From assembly GCF_002573715.1 (NCBI RefSeq), contig NZ_PDHM01000017.1, positions 62,001 to 126,000 on the forward strand: DNA of 64,000 nucleotides. Reading direction: 5' to 3'. The DNA comes from Paenibacillus sp. EZ-K15 (GTDB lineage: Bacteria > Bacillota > Bacilli > Paenibacillales > Paenibacillaceae). The position numbers and the translations under genes are program-made. Below, piece after piece: positions 51,679 through 59,922 of the stretch; position 1 is the stretch's first letter; each line of letters opens with the position of its first letter. Below the pieces are notes generated by a model. That model made no database searches. It saw only the letters and a program-made list of their open reading frames with translations, and had not been told where the DNA came from.

Positions 51679-52356
51679 CTATTCCACTTGATCTTTTAGA
51701 AGATCCAGCATTCTATTGTAAAACTCCGGTTTAAAATGAATGCCGTCCGAGTCGTACAGATCATTCGAGCCGTTTGATAATATCGGGGACAAATCAACAT
51801 ATCCAATGTTCTCTTTTTCCGCCAACTCCTTTAAGCCTTCGTTATAATCATTGATATTTTTGTATCTTGGTTCCAGTTCTTCCGCTTTCGCCGTTACCGG
51901 GGTTACCGATAAAAGGGTTACTTTCGCTTTTGGAAGTTTTTCCTTGATCATACCGATCAGCTTCGCATAGTTTTTCATGGAATAGGCTTTCGGGTTATCC
52001 GCTTGCCATAAAATGTCATCCGAACCCAAGAGGATAAAGATACGTTCCGGGTCCCGCTTGATCAACTCGTCCATATCTTGAAGTGCGAATTCCGCCGTTT
52101 TTCCTGCACCTGCCAGAACATTCTCCTCTTTAAGCACATCATGGAAAGATAAACCCTCCGTAATGGAATCCCCAAAAAATACGCTGTTCTGGAAGAGTGC
52201 CTGATACTCGGTTTCTACAGAGCCCTTTGATTCCGTTACCTGTCCTTGGTTTTGAAGGGTCGGTTGCTGCGGACTCAAGCTGGTAGATTCGTTTCCGCAT
52301 GCTGCCAAGGCAAGTGTAATACTCCCAAGAAGTAGGGTTGTAACTATTTTTTTCAT
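51679..52356 (-). CDS. SGNH-family esterase lipoprotein
   Basis: The 225-residue lipoprotein has lipobox LAAC (Cys20) and a SGNH hydrolase fold: Ser in FFGDSITEGLSF (near 65), Asn/Asp in LLGSDDILWQ, and DGIHFKPEFYNRML at the end (Asp-His pair). It is likely an O-acetylesterase acting on the same envelope polymer as the MBOAT system. GAGAGGAACATATTAT precedes the ATG. It is a paralogue of the two domains of the tandem protein at 56773-57993. Confidence 0.85.
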   Translation of the reverse strand: MKKIVTTLLLGSITLALAACGNESTSLSPQQPTLQNQGQVTESKGSVETEYQALFQNSVFFGDSITEGLSFHDVLKEENVLAGAGKTAEFALQDMDELIKRDPERIFILLGSDDILWQADNPKAYSMKNYAKLIGMIKEKLPKAKVTLLSVTPVTAKAEELEPRYKNINDYNEGLKELAEKENIGYVDLSPILSNGSNDLYDSDGIHFKPEFYNRMLDLLKDQVE

Positions 52357-52373
52357 ATAATATGTTCCTCTCT

Positions 52374-53075
52374 TTAATTTAAATTTAGAGCTTCTTTAAT
52401 TCCGTCTAGTATGGAGCTTGCCATCCGGTATTGGAAATCTTCCGTCAGCATTTCTTTCTCTTCTTGCGGATTCGTTAAATAACCCATTTCGATTAGAGCC
52501 GCCGGCATGTTCGAATCCTTCAAGACGAAGAAATCCTCCTTTTTTACTCCCCGGTCCCGAAATCCGCTGGTCTGAACCATATGCTTTTGCATAATTTCCG
52601 CCAAGAACTGGGAATCTTCATGATAATAGTAGGTTTCTGTACCCGAAACGCTAGCGTCTTCGTACGTATTCCCGTGAATGGATATGAACAAATCCGCATC
52701 CAGTTGGTTGCCGATTTCCGGCCGTTCCCGGTCAATCGAAGATATAAAGCGATCCTCTGATCGAGTGAGAACCACCTCAATCTGCGACTCTTGTTTTGCC
52801 AGTTCTTCTACCTTTAGCGCTAGCTGCAGAGTAAAATCCTTCTCAAACTTTCCACTGGCTCCCGTTGCTCCGTTATCCTTACCGCCATGTCCCGAATCAA
52901 TCACGACCTTATAAGGCGTTTCTGGCTGGTGTTCTAGCGTTCTTATCTTATCCGAGCGGACATCCATGCCGGCTTTACGTTCGCTTGCTGTCCCTTCCCC
53001 GGAAACAAGTTGATACAGCAGAACGATCACCAGCACAGACAAAAGGGTGATTATAATCGAGCTGCCTTTTCTCAT
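52374..53075 (-). CDS. N-acetylmuramoyl-L-alanine amidase (Amidase_3)
   Basis: The 233-residue protein has an N-terminal TM/signal anchor (SSIIITLLSVLVIVLLYQLV) and an Amidase_3 domain with visible zinc ligands: His in VVIDSGHGGKD, a Glu after it (GKFEKDFTLQLA), His in LFISIHGN, and the catalytic Glu in ALIEMGYLTNPQEE. It cleaves the amide bond between muramic acid and L-Ala in peptidoglycan. AGGAGGAGAGAACTTT precedes the ATG at 53075. It lies just beyond a terminator, so it is not in the deacetylase transcript. Confidence 0.93.
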   Translation of the reverse strand: MRKGSSIIITLLSVLVIVLLYQLVSGEGTASERKAGMDVRSDKIRTLEHQPETPYKVVIDSGHGGKDNGATGASGKFEKDFTLQLALKVEELAKQESQIEVVLTRSEDRFISSIDRERPEIGNQLDADLFISIHGNTYEDASVSGTETYYYHEDSQFLAEIMQKHMVQTSGFRDRGVKKEDFFVLKDSNMPAALIEMGYLTNPQEEKEMLTEDFQYRMASSILDGIKEALNLN

Positions 53076-53179
53076 AAAGTTCTCTCCTCCTCCTGAAAAA
53101 AGTGTAATCGCCGGAGATAAAGATAAGGTGCAGATGATATCAAACTTTCGTAGAGTATGAGGCTTAGGTTGCGGCAAAC

Positions 53180-53230
53180 AAAAAGGAGCTGTTCCTGACA
53201 GGTCCATAAAAGACCTTCAAGAACAGCTCC
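53180..53230 (-). terminator. Terminator after the polysaccharide deacetylase gene
   Basis: GGAGCTGTTCTTGAAGGTC pairs with GACCTGTCAGGAACAGCTCC on the minus strand, followed by TTTTTG. It lies 25 bases after the stop at 53258. Confidence 0.9.
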
Positions 53231-53257
53231 CTGTTCCAAAGGATGCTATTGCTGCGT

Positions 53258-53971
53258 CTACAAGCGATGATCCTTTTGAAAATTCAAGTGAAAATGCTCG
53301 TTATCGTCGTAAACACCAAATTGGTAGCCTTCTTCTTCGTAGAATTCGATGATCTCCGGAAGAACCTGCAGGGTTTGCGGCTTTTCGTGCATCAATACGA
53401 CTTCTAAATCGACTTTTGTTGCTTGTTTGATATTCTCGACAATTTGATCCGGGTGATCCTCCAGTTGCCAATCATTCGATTCAATGGTCCAATCCCAAAT
53501 CTTGATTCCTTCTTGGGCAATTTGGTCGCGCAGCATCTTATCGTCCAGTCCAGGCGCTGAACCGTATGGCGGACGCACCAAATTCGGTTGTTCACCTGTA
53601 ATTTCATGGATGAGCGCCAAGTTGTCTTTCATCTCCGATACGAATTCCCTCTCTTCATACAGTCTATTGTATTCATGAGTCATGCTGTGCCCGCCTATAT
53701 AGTGTCCCTCGTCTGCTGCACGCTTCACGACACTTTGCAGATCCTTGCGCTGCAGGTTGCTTCCTTGCATGAAAAAAGTCGCCTTTACGCCATATTGCTG
53801 CAAAACGTCAAGAAACTCCTCCGTCCATTCGCTCGGACCGTCGTCAAACGTTAAATAAACCATCTTCCCTTCCAGTTTAGGCTTGCTAACATTCCTTATG
53901 GTCAGTTGGTTCACAAACTCTTCTCCATGCTGACCCAAAACGGGATCCTTATCCCATGGCATCCATTTCAT
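53258..53971 (-). CDS. Polysaccharide deacetylase, start unclear
   Basis: The protein has the NodB-homology motifs VYLTFDDGPSEWTEEF (catalytic Asp pair), GGHSMTHEYNR (zinc-binding His-x3-His) and RPPYGSAPG, and WDWTIESNDWQ further on. It removes acetyl groups from a glycan such as peptidoglycan. The first ATG (53971) gives 237 residues without an export signal and has no ribosome binding site. The frame stays open to 54115 and upstream codons encode a basic stretch then a hydrophobic helix (RRRLISLAAIGLLCFCLMKW), a typical signal anchor, but no ATG, GTG or TTG is available there; only CTG at 54055 fits. Confidence 0.8.
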   Translation of the reverse strand: MKWMPWDKDPVLGQHGEEFVNQLTIRNVSKPKLEGKMVYLTFDDGPSEWTEEFLDVLQQYGVKATFFMQGSNLQRKDLQSVVKRAADEGHYIGGHSMTHEYNRLYEEREFVSEMKDNLALIHEITGEQPNLVRPPYGSAPGLDDKMLRDQIAQEGIKIWDWTIESNDWQLEDHPDQIVENIKQATKVDLEVVLMHEKPQTLQVLPEIIEFYEEEGYQFGVYDDNEHFHLNFQKDHRL

Positions 53972-54080
53972 CAGACAAAAACAAAGTAAACCAATGGCTG
54001 CAAGCGAAATGAGTCGCCGTCTGTGTTTTTTTGTTCTAAGCTTTCTTTTCCTCAGACTCTGATCAAGGTCTGTCCCTGAT

Positions 54081-54106
54081 AAAAAAGCGCAGAACCGGGT
54101 TCTACG
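54081..54106 (-). terminator. Terminator overlapping the histidine kinase stop codon
   Basis: GCGTAGAACC and GGTTCTGCGC form a stem on the minus strand, followed by TTTTTT. The TAG stop of the kinase gene lies within the 5' arm. The deacetylase gene must therefore depend on readthrough or on its own promoter. Confidence 0.75.
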
Positions 54107-55919
54107 CCTTCTTATTCAAATGAAAATAGAATAGGACCCCATAAGGAGTATTGGTTACACCATATGGAACACCATGCATTTCCAGAATCTTTTTGGAGAT
54201 GGAAAGGCCAATCCCGGTCCCTCCAGTCGACCGTTTTCGGGAAGGCTCGCCGCGATAAAACCGGTCCCAGATCTTCTCAAGCTGATCAACGGGAATGTTG
54301 GCTCCTTTATTTTCGATGCAAACTTTAACGGTGTCCCCCTCTTCTATGATACTGACGAGAACGGACTCCTGCTCCGGCGTATAGCGAATCGCGTTGCCGA
54401 GGAAATTGACAACGACTTGCTCAATTCGCCGCTCATTTGCCAGCACTTCGACAGGTTTCAGTGACATATCAAGATGTAATTGCTTTGCCTCGATGTCCGT
54501 AGCCAATTTTGCGCATACCCGCTCGATAACGGCGTCGATATAAAAAGAATCCATATCCATGGTATACGTTCCGGATTCATATTTGGCCAGTTCCAACATA
54601 TCCACGATCAGCAGATCCATTCTTTTGACTTCGTCCTCCATCGCCTTAAAGTAATAATCCCTTTTATGGCTTGCCACCCCGTCCTTCATAATGGCCAGAC
54701 AGCTCTGAATAACACTTAGCGGAGTTTTCAGCTCGTGGGATACGCCGGATATAAATTCTTTTCTCGTATGCTCCAGCTGCTTTTCTTTCTCGATGTCCTG
54801 CTCAAGCCGAAGAATATGAGAGTGCAGGCGCTCGGAGAGCTCGTTAATGTTGTGAGACAAGTCCCCGATTTCATCCTTCGTTGTAATTGGGATTTTTTCC
54901 GAAAAATCAAGTTCTGCCATTTGCCGTGTGGTACGGTTGATGCGCAGCAGCGGTCGAGTAATCTGACGAGAATAATAGAACGATGCCAGCACCACGAGAA
55001 GCAGAGTGGCAATAATGATGTAGACATAGTATTCCTTGATCATCCCTGCGGCTTCATTAACCGGCTGGAGTGACGTCATCGCGAACAGATATGCGGGATT
55101 TCCGTCGCGATCTTGAATGCGGTCCACGAAAATTTTGTAATTCGCGTGGTTTTCTTCATAATCAATGATCTGATTTGCGTTCGTGCTATCCTGAAAGTCG
55201 CCGTACAAAAGATCCGCTTGGAAAGCTTTGATTCGATCCAGAAACAAGTGATTGGTATAACGCGAGACTCCTGCACCTTCCGGTATTCGAACTTTCGTAA
55301 TAATTCCTTTGACCAGAAATGTGGGATATTTTTCACGATATTGGATCACGTTCGTTCGATTGAGGACCTCGCCCTCTTTGTTGACCATCTGCCGATTTTC
55401 CAGCTGGTTTTCCTCTCTTAGATTGTATGCGTGCATCGCCATCCGCTGGATCACCGGCTGATTGTTCATGATCAAGCCTTCCATGGCGATCTCTTCCCGT
55501 TCTTGAATCCAAGGAATGAGGAACGGATTATCGCTGCTGAAGTCCTCTACGTTGATAAAACTGTATAGGGGGATGGTTATTGTTTTATTGGAAAACATAG
55601 CCTCATCGGAATGCTCTAGCTTGATCTCCATGAAGAAATCGTTGGTATACTTTAAATTCCCTCGGGTGTCCACAGTCGTGATCCAGGTGTTATGCTTTTG
55701 ATAAAAGTCTTGCTCCAGCTTTGCCGTCCCCTGCGTGTCTACTGCATAATTCAGGTAATCTTGTTCATAAGCCTGAAGCGCCGCGTTCACGTCCTTCACT
55801 TTCTGATGAACATAAAACTGTTTGAAAAATACGGTCTGCAAGGTAAAGATAACGGCAAGAATGAACAAGCATAATCCCGTCGTTAATAGGAACAACTTAA
55901 GAACAATGCCTTTTTTCAT
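54102..55919 (-). CDS. Sensor histidine kinase (HAMP, HisKA, HATPase)
   Basis: The 605-residue kinase has a TM helix near 7-28, a large extracellular sensor domain, a second TM (about 283-305), a HAMP domain (RPLLRINRTTRQMAELDFSE), the H-box FISGVSHELKTPLSVIQSC near 388-406, and an ATPase domain (NFLGNAIRYTPE, GTGIGLSISKKILEMHG). It phosphorylates the OmpR-type regulator encoded upstream (4-base ATGA overlap). It lies among envelope genes, so it probably responds to cell-wall conditions or antibiotics. Confidence 0.93.
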   Translation of the reverse strand: MKKGIVLKLFLLTTGLCLFILAVIFTLQTVFFKQFYVHQKVKDVNAALQAYEQDYLNYAVDTQGTAKLEQDFYQKHNTWITTVDTRGNLKYTNDFFMEIKLEHSDEAMFSNKTITIPLYSFINVEDFSSDNPFLIPWIQEREEIAMEGLIMNNQPVIQRMAMHAYNLREENQLENRQMVNKEGEVLNRTNVIQYREKYPTFLVKGIITKVRIPEGAGVSRYTNHLFLDRIKAFQADLLYGDFQDSTNANQIIDYEENHANYKIFVDRIQDRDGNPAYLFAMTSLQPVNEAAGMIKEYYVYIIIATLLLVVLASFYYSRQITRPLLRINRTTRQMAELDFSEKIPITTKDEIGDLSHNINELSERLHSHILRLEQDIEKEKQLEHTRKEFISGVSHELKTPLSVIQSCLAIMKDGVASHKRDYYFKAMEDEVKRMDLLIVDMLELAKYESGTYTMDMDSFYIDAVIERVCAKLATDIEAKQLHLDMSLKPVEVLANERRIEQVVVNFLGNAIRYTPEQESVLVSIIEEGDTVKVCIENKGANIPVDQLEKIWDRFYRGEPSRKRSTGGTGIGLSISKKILEMHGVPYGVTNTPYGVLFYFHLNKKA

Positions 55920-56593
55920 AACTTCTCCTCGAATTTATAACCTGATCGAACGATCGTGGCAATATGCTTGGCATGCTCCCCTAACTTAGCACGCAAATTG
56001 CGGATATGACTGTTAACAGTCCGATCGTCGCCGACAAAATCATAACCCCAGATTTTTGTAATCAGCTGTTCTCTGGTGATAATAATTCCTTTGTTTTTCA
56101 TTAGATAAGCCAAAATTTCAAATTCCGTATGCGTCAAACTGCAGTTTACCCCATCCACCGTAACCGTTCGGGATGGAAAGTGGATGGAAATACCGTTGCT
56201 GGACAATGTATCGTCTTCTTGTTCCCGGGTCTGTCTGCTCTCCAAAAGCCGCTTTGCCCGTGCCAGCAAGATTGCAGGGCTGTACGGTTTGGTTACGTAG
56301 TCGTCAGCTCCCAGTTCAAACCCCATCAAGGTATCATCCTCATCCGAACGGGCCGTCAGCATGATAATCGGAACGTTTGATACTTTTCGAATGCGTTTGC
56401 ATACGGACCATCCGTCCAATTCAGGGAGCATGATATCCAGAATGATCAAATCCAGCTCATGTTCCTGGAATAGCGCCAGAGCTTTTTTTCCATCGTCCGC
56501 TTCAAGCACTTCATAACCTTCTTCCAGCAAATAATCTTTTATGATTTCTCGTAAAATATGCTCATCTTCTACAATCATTATTGTTTTAGACAT
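55916..56593 (-). CDS. OmpR-family response regulator
   Basis: The 225-residue protein has a receiver domain (MIVEDEH, phosphoacceptor Asp in LIILDIMLPELDGW near 53, DYVTKPY near 103) and a C-terminal winged helix (LTHTEFEILAYLMKNKG, VNSHIRNLRAKLG). It is the partner of the histidine kinase gene it overlaps. The ATG at 56593 follows GAGAGGTTGTCAC. Likely targets are the surrounding envelope-modification genes, but no binding motif was identified. Confidence 0.93.
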   Translation of the reverse strand: MSKTIMIVEDEHILREIIKDYLLEEGYEVLEADDGKKALALFQEHELDLIILDIMLPELDGWSVCKRIRKVSNVPIIMLTARSDEDDTLMGFELGADDYVTKPYSPAILLARAKRLLESRQTREQEDDTLSSNGISIHFPSRTVTVDGVNCSLTHTEFEILAYLMKNKGIIITREQLITKIWGYDFVGDDRTVNSHIRNLRAKLGEHAKHIATIVRSGYKFEEKL

Positions 56594-56772
56594 GTGACAA
56601 CCTCTCAAGTTTTAATGAGCTTAACATTAGCCCCTCAGACTCACCAGTATGTGCTTCATTTGGATATTAGCACTTTTTCACATGCTAGACAAACGTTGTT
56701 CTCGAGACACAACGCTAATCTATTTTGAGACTAAAATCGCAAAATTTCTGCTCACCTAAACCTGCCACATCC

Positions 56773-57993
56773 CTACTTTACGAATTCCATCAAGTAATCC
56801 AGAAGCAGCCGATAGAAATCCGGCTTGAAGTGAACACCGTTGTCCGCGTAACGGATATTGTTGGCGGCAAAGAGGGATGACAAGTCCACGTAATCGACTT
56901 TCATTTCATCGGCCAACTGATCAAGTGCTTGGTTGAAGTCCGTAATGTTCGCATACCGAGGCTCTTGCTTCAGGGCGTTCTCGTCGACTGGCGGTATCGA
57001 CAGGATGTGAATATCTGTCTTGGGCAGCTTGTTCCGAATGCTGCTGATTAACTGGCGATAGTTCTCATTGAATGTCTGCTTATCCGACAACCGAATGTCA
57101 TTGCTGCCCAGCAGAATGAATATATGCTCCGGTGCTTGGTTGGCAAGCTTCTCGACGTTCATGAGAGTGAGATCTAGCGTCGCACCGCTTGGAGCGATGA
57201 CATTCGCTGAATCCAGTTTGTTCAGATAGGACAACGCACCCAGGATGGAATCGCCCAGGAAAACACTGTGGCTGAACGCTGCTTTGTAGACTTCGTTCGG
57301 ATCGGTGACCGCCGGACCGCGCGGTTGCTCGGCCAGATCCGTCCGCTCCTTCAAGAACCCCAAGAGGATTGGGTAAAATGCGTTCGTGAAATGAGAGCCG
57401 TCTTCATCGTATTGAATCTTGTGCTGCCGGAAAATGGGGGCAAGGTCAATATAATCTACTCCCTTCCCCTTCGCCATCTGCTGCAGGGCTGTATTAAATA
57501 TTTCAATCTGCAGGTTCATGGACGCACTGAACGGCGTTGTGGTATCTACCGGCGTAATCGATAGTACGTACACGCGCGCAGTCGGCAATGGTTCCCTTAT
57601 ACGATCAACCAGTTGCTTGTAACGCTGTATGAACGTCTTCTTCGCTTCCTCCGTCGGTTCCCCTAGATCGTTCTGTCCCATTGACAGGAACACATGCGTC
57701 GGCTTGCGGCTCGTGATCTCCTCGACGTTGTCCAGCGTAGATTGGACCGTTGCGCCCAATCCCCCCATAACGTTTGCTCCAGGAAGCAGGTCCTCGTTCG
57801 TCAGTCCTCCAATAATAGAGTCGCCTACGAACAAGCTGCTGCCGAACAATTCCTGGACGCCGTTCACAGGCTCCTGCGTCGTCGCGAGCTGAGACTGCCC
57901 CGTGTCGTCAGCCGCACTGCAGGGGACGAGGGTCGAAAGTATCACTGTTGACAGAAAAATGCTTACCCATCGTTGTATCATTTTCATACACAC
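56773..57993 (-). CDS. Secreted protein with two tandem SGNH hydrolase domains
   Basis: The 406-residue exported protein has a signal peptide and two SGNH domains that resemble each other and the 51679-52356 lipoprotein. Domain 1 (about 50-225): Ser in LFVGDSIIGGL, Asn in SMGQNDL, Asp/His in DEDGSHFTNAFY. Domain 2 (about 235-405): Ser in VFLGDSILGAL, Asn in LLGSNDI, Asp/His in ADNGVHFKPDFY. Both keep the catalytic residues. It probably removes acyl groups from an envelope glycan. The start is either the GTG at 57993 (GGAG five bases upstream) or the ATG at 57987. It is separate from the two-component genes and upstream of them. Confidence 0.85.
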   Translation of the reverse strand: MCMKMIQRWVSIFLSTVILSTLVPCSAADDTGQSQLATTQEPVNGVQELFGSSLFVGDSIIGGLTNEDLLPGANVMGGLGATVQSTLDNVEEITSRKPTHVFLSMGQNDLGEPTEEAKKTFIQRYKQLVDRIREPLPTARVYVLSITPVDTTTPFSASMNLQIEIFNTALQQMAKGKGVDYIDLAPIFRQHKIQYDEDGSHFTNAFYPILLGFLKERTDLAEQPRGPAVTDPNEVYKAAFSHSVFLGDSILGALSYLNKLDSANVIAPSGATLDLTLMNVEKLANQAPEHIFILLGSNDIRLSDKQTFNENYRQLISSIRNKLPKTDIHILSIPPVDENALKQEPRYANITDFNQALDQLADEMKVDYVDLSSLFAANNIRYADNGVHFKPDFYRLLLDYLMEFVK

Positions 57994-58139
57994 ATGAACT
58001 CCTTACTTGCAAGATATCCATATCATAGGATAGCGAAATCAATTTCAGGTGCAGAAAAGATCAATTCGTCTTCAATTTATTATTCGATACCATTTCAGAT
58101 ATAATAAATGGGAGTGAATAATGCGGGAGAAGGTGGACC

Positions 58140-58637
58140 ATGATTAACAAAATGAATGAATTTATGAATTGGGCTAAAGAAAACGGCTGGACGATAACCA
58201 AAAAGTCGGATAACAACGTGAATTTAAGTGGCAGCTTTATAGCTAGATATACAGAAATTCCTAGTGAATATTTAGAATTTTTAAGTGTTGTAAAACAATG
58301 CATCACGCCTAGTGAGAAGACGTGGTTCCTTTGTGAGAATGAATATAATCCTAGCTCTGATACTGCATTTAAATGGAATGAATTTGAATTGCTCAGTTTA
58401 GAAGCAGCAATGGACGATGAGACATGGAAATCAGAAATAACGGCGTGGTGGGATTCTTACCTGCCGATCGTGATGTCAGTTGATGGTGGGTATTCCTTCT
58501 ATGCAATTGATTTAACAAATGACATTGGTGCTATCGTACGTGGATATGAACCTGAATTTGAAGAAGTTGAAAGAGTAGCAAATCATCTAGAGGAATTTTT
58601 TGATTTCATAATGTCGAATACAATAGAGTTCCAATGA
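58140..58637 (+). CDS. SMI1/KNR4-family protein
   Basis: The 165-residue soluble protein shows the SMI1/KNR4 pattern: IPSEYLEFLSVV near 39, then FEL.SLEAAMDDE.W and a YSFYAIDLTNDIGAIVRGYEPE segment. In bacteria such proteins are often immunity proteins of contact-dependent toxins, but stand-alone members are common. No toxin gene is nearby. GGAGAAGGTGGACC precedes the ATG. It is one of the few plus-strand genes here. Confidence 0.8.
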   Translation: MINKMNEFMNWAKENGWTITKKSDNNVNLSGSFIARYTEIPSEYLEFLSVVKQCITPSEKTWFLCENEYNPSSDTAFKWNEFELLSLEAAMDDETWKSEITAWWDSYLPIVMSVDGGYSFYAIDLTNDIGAIVRGYEPEFEEVERVANHLEEFFDFIMSNTIEFQ

Positions 58638-58647
58638 TAAAACAGGT

Positions 58648-58696
58648 AAGGCACACAACCTTAGTTCGGTACCAACCGGACTAGGGTTGTGTGCCT
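58648..58696. terminator. Hairpin between the SMI1/KNR4 and YdeI-like genes
   Basis: AAGGCACACAACC and GGTTGTGTGCCTT form a perfect 13-bp stem with an inner stem (CCGGT/ACCGG type). It lies between two converging genes and can serve both. Confidence 0.8.
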
Positions 58697-58710
58697 TCAA
58701 CCCAGAAATA

Positions 58711-59280
58711 TCAATAATCTAGTAGACGGCCATTATCGTTCCATTGACCGTACATTTTATTCTCTCTCGTGTTGGTTATGAATTTTTCTAATCTGCTCTT
58801 AAATAACTCTGGCTGATTCTTATAACTTTGTATCGTGTCGATCCGAACTCTCTTATAAAGATCTGAAAATGCCATGAAATTCTCATATACTTGCTTTTCC
58901 TCTTTTATTCTTTGCTCAATAACTCCATCGATTCTGAAAGAATCGTGATCCATCTCAGGAAGAACCATTCTGCCTTCGTCTCTCAAGAACCCCAGCTTTT
59001 CGAGTCGGCGGACGCGTTCTTTATTTAATTCAGTCCATGAACTTTTCTTACTTCTAGGAGACAGTCTCTGGGCCAGCTCGGTTTCAGACATTTTCTTTTT
59101 GACTCCATCAATCCATCCAAAGCATAAGGCTTCCTCAACGACGTCCAAATATAACAACTTATCAGAGGTTGGCGTCATACTAACCAAAACCCAGCAAGAC
59201 TTCTCTGTCTTGCCATGGTTCTGCAGCCAAATCCTTAAATCCACTCTTGATGTTACTGGAATTACATGTTCAATTTCCAT
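58711..59280 (-). CDS. YdeI/OmpD-associated family protein
   Basis: The 189-residue protein has the YdeI pattern: RIWLQNHGKTEKSCWVLV, YLDVVEEALCFGWIDGVKKK, RLSPRSKKSSWTELNKERVR and a C-terminal helical part. The family includes bacteriocin-protection and OmpD-associated proteins; a biochemical role is not established. It lies between the hairpin at 58648-58696 and the VOC protein's terminator. Confidence 0.85.
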   Translation of the reverse strand: MEIEHVIPVTSRVDLRIWLQNHGKTEKSCWVLVSMTPTSDKLLYLDVVEEALCFGWIDGVKKKMSETELAQRLSPRSKKSSWTELNKERVRRLEKLGFLRDEGRMVLPEMDHDSFRIDGVIEQRIKEEKQVYENFMAFSDLYKRVRIDTIQSYKNQPELFKSRLEKFITNTRENKMYGQWNDNGRLLDY

Positions 59281-59318
59281 AGCTAAAACCCACCCTCCTC
59301 CTTTCTAATGAGAATATC

Positions 59319-59352
59319 AAAACATGGCCCTTTCATTGGAAGGCCATGTTTT
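59319..59352 (-). terminator. Terminator after the VOC-family gene
   Basis: AAAACATGGCC and GGCCATGTTTT pair, a few bases after the stop at 59360 on the minus strand. Confidence 0.8.
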
Positions 59353-59359
59353 GAATGAG

Positions 59360-59824
59360 TTACTGTTTGTTTGAAATGACTTTATCAAGGAAGCGATCTG
59401 CGTCGCTATTAAATTTCCAGGCAACTCCGAACGGATCAACCAGCATTCCAAAACACGAAGACCAAGGAGTATTAGATAACGGCATCACAACATGGCCGCC
59501 AACAGACAATTGATTAAAGTATTCTTCCAAAGTTTGTTTATCGTCCATGACTAGACTAATAAGTACGTTGTTTCCTTTCACCAGCTCACCTGTCACCGCC
59601 TTCATGGAAGGCAAAATATCCGACATCATAATTTTCCCGCCTGCAAATTCTACCGAAGACTCCATGATCATATCGAGTTCATTTTCTGGCAACGGATAGT
59701 TTGGATCCTGAGGAAAATCCCTGAATTTCACTTTTTTTACCTCGTTCGCATTTAGAGCCTCCGCATAAAATTCAATTACTCTTTCTGCGATTCCATCAAA
59801 GTTTAAATATACAATAGCTGACAT
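59360..59824 (-). CDS. VOC-family (PhnB-like) protein
   Basis: The 154-residue protein has the PhnB/YjdN pattern of vicinal oxygen chelate proteins: IVYLNFDGIAERVIEFYAEAL, GGKIMMSDILPS, a Q.LEEYFNQLS motif and WSSCFGMLVDPFGVAWKFN at the end. The substrate is unknown. The ATG at 59824 follows AGGAGGTACAACTTT. It is divergent from the WYL regulator gene, which probably controls it. Confidence 0.87.
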   Translation of the reverse strand: MSAIVYLNFDGIAERVIEFYAEALNANEVKKVKFRDFPQDPNYPLPENELDMIMESSVEFAGGKIMMSDILPSMKAVTGELVKGNNVLISLVMDDKQTLEEYFNQLSVGGHVVMPLSNTPWSSCFGMLVDPFGVAWKFNSDADRFLDKVISNKQ

Positions 59825-59870
59825 AAAGTTGTACCTCCTTCTTTTGATAAATGAAGTATAATTTATTAGT

Positions 59871-59890
59871 GGTGACAGACGCATGTCACC
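59871..59890. promoter_or_regulatory. Operator-like palindrome between VOC and WYL-regulator genes
   Basis: GGTGACA - 6 bases - TGTCACC is a perfect 7-bp inverted repeat. On the plus strand a TATAAT box (59857-59862) lies just before it, so a protein bound here would sit on the start of transcription of the regulator gene. Confidence 0.6.
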
Positions 59891-59922
59891 ATTTAAAAAT
59901 TTGTATCAAAAGAGGGGCAGCT

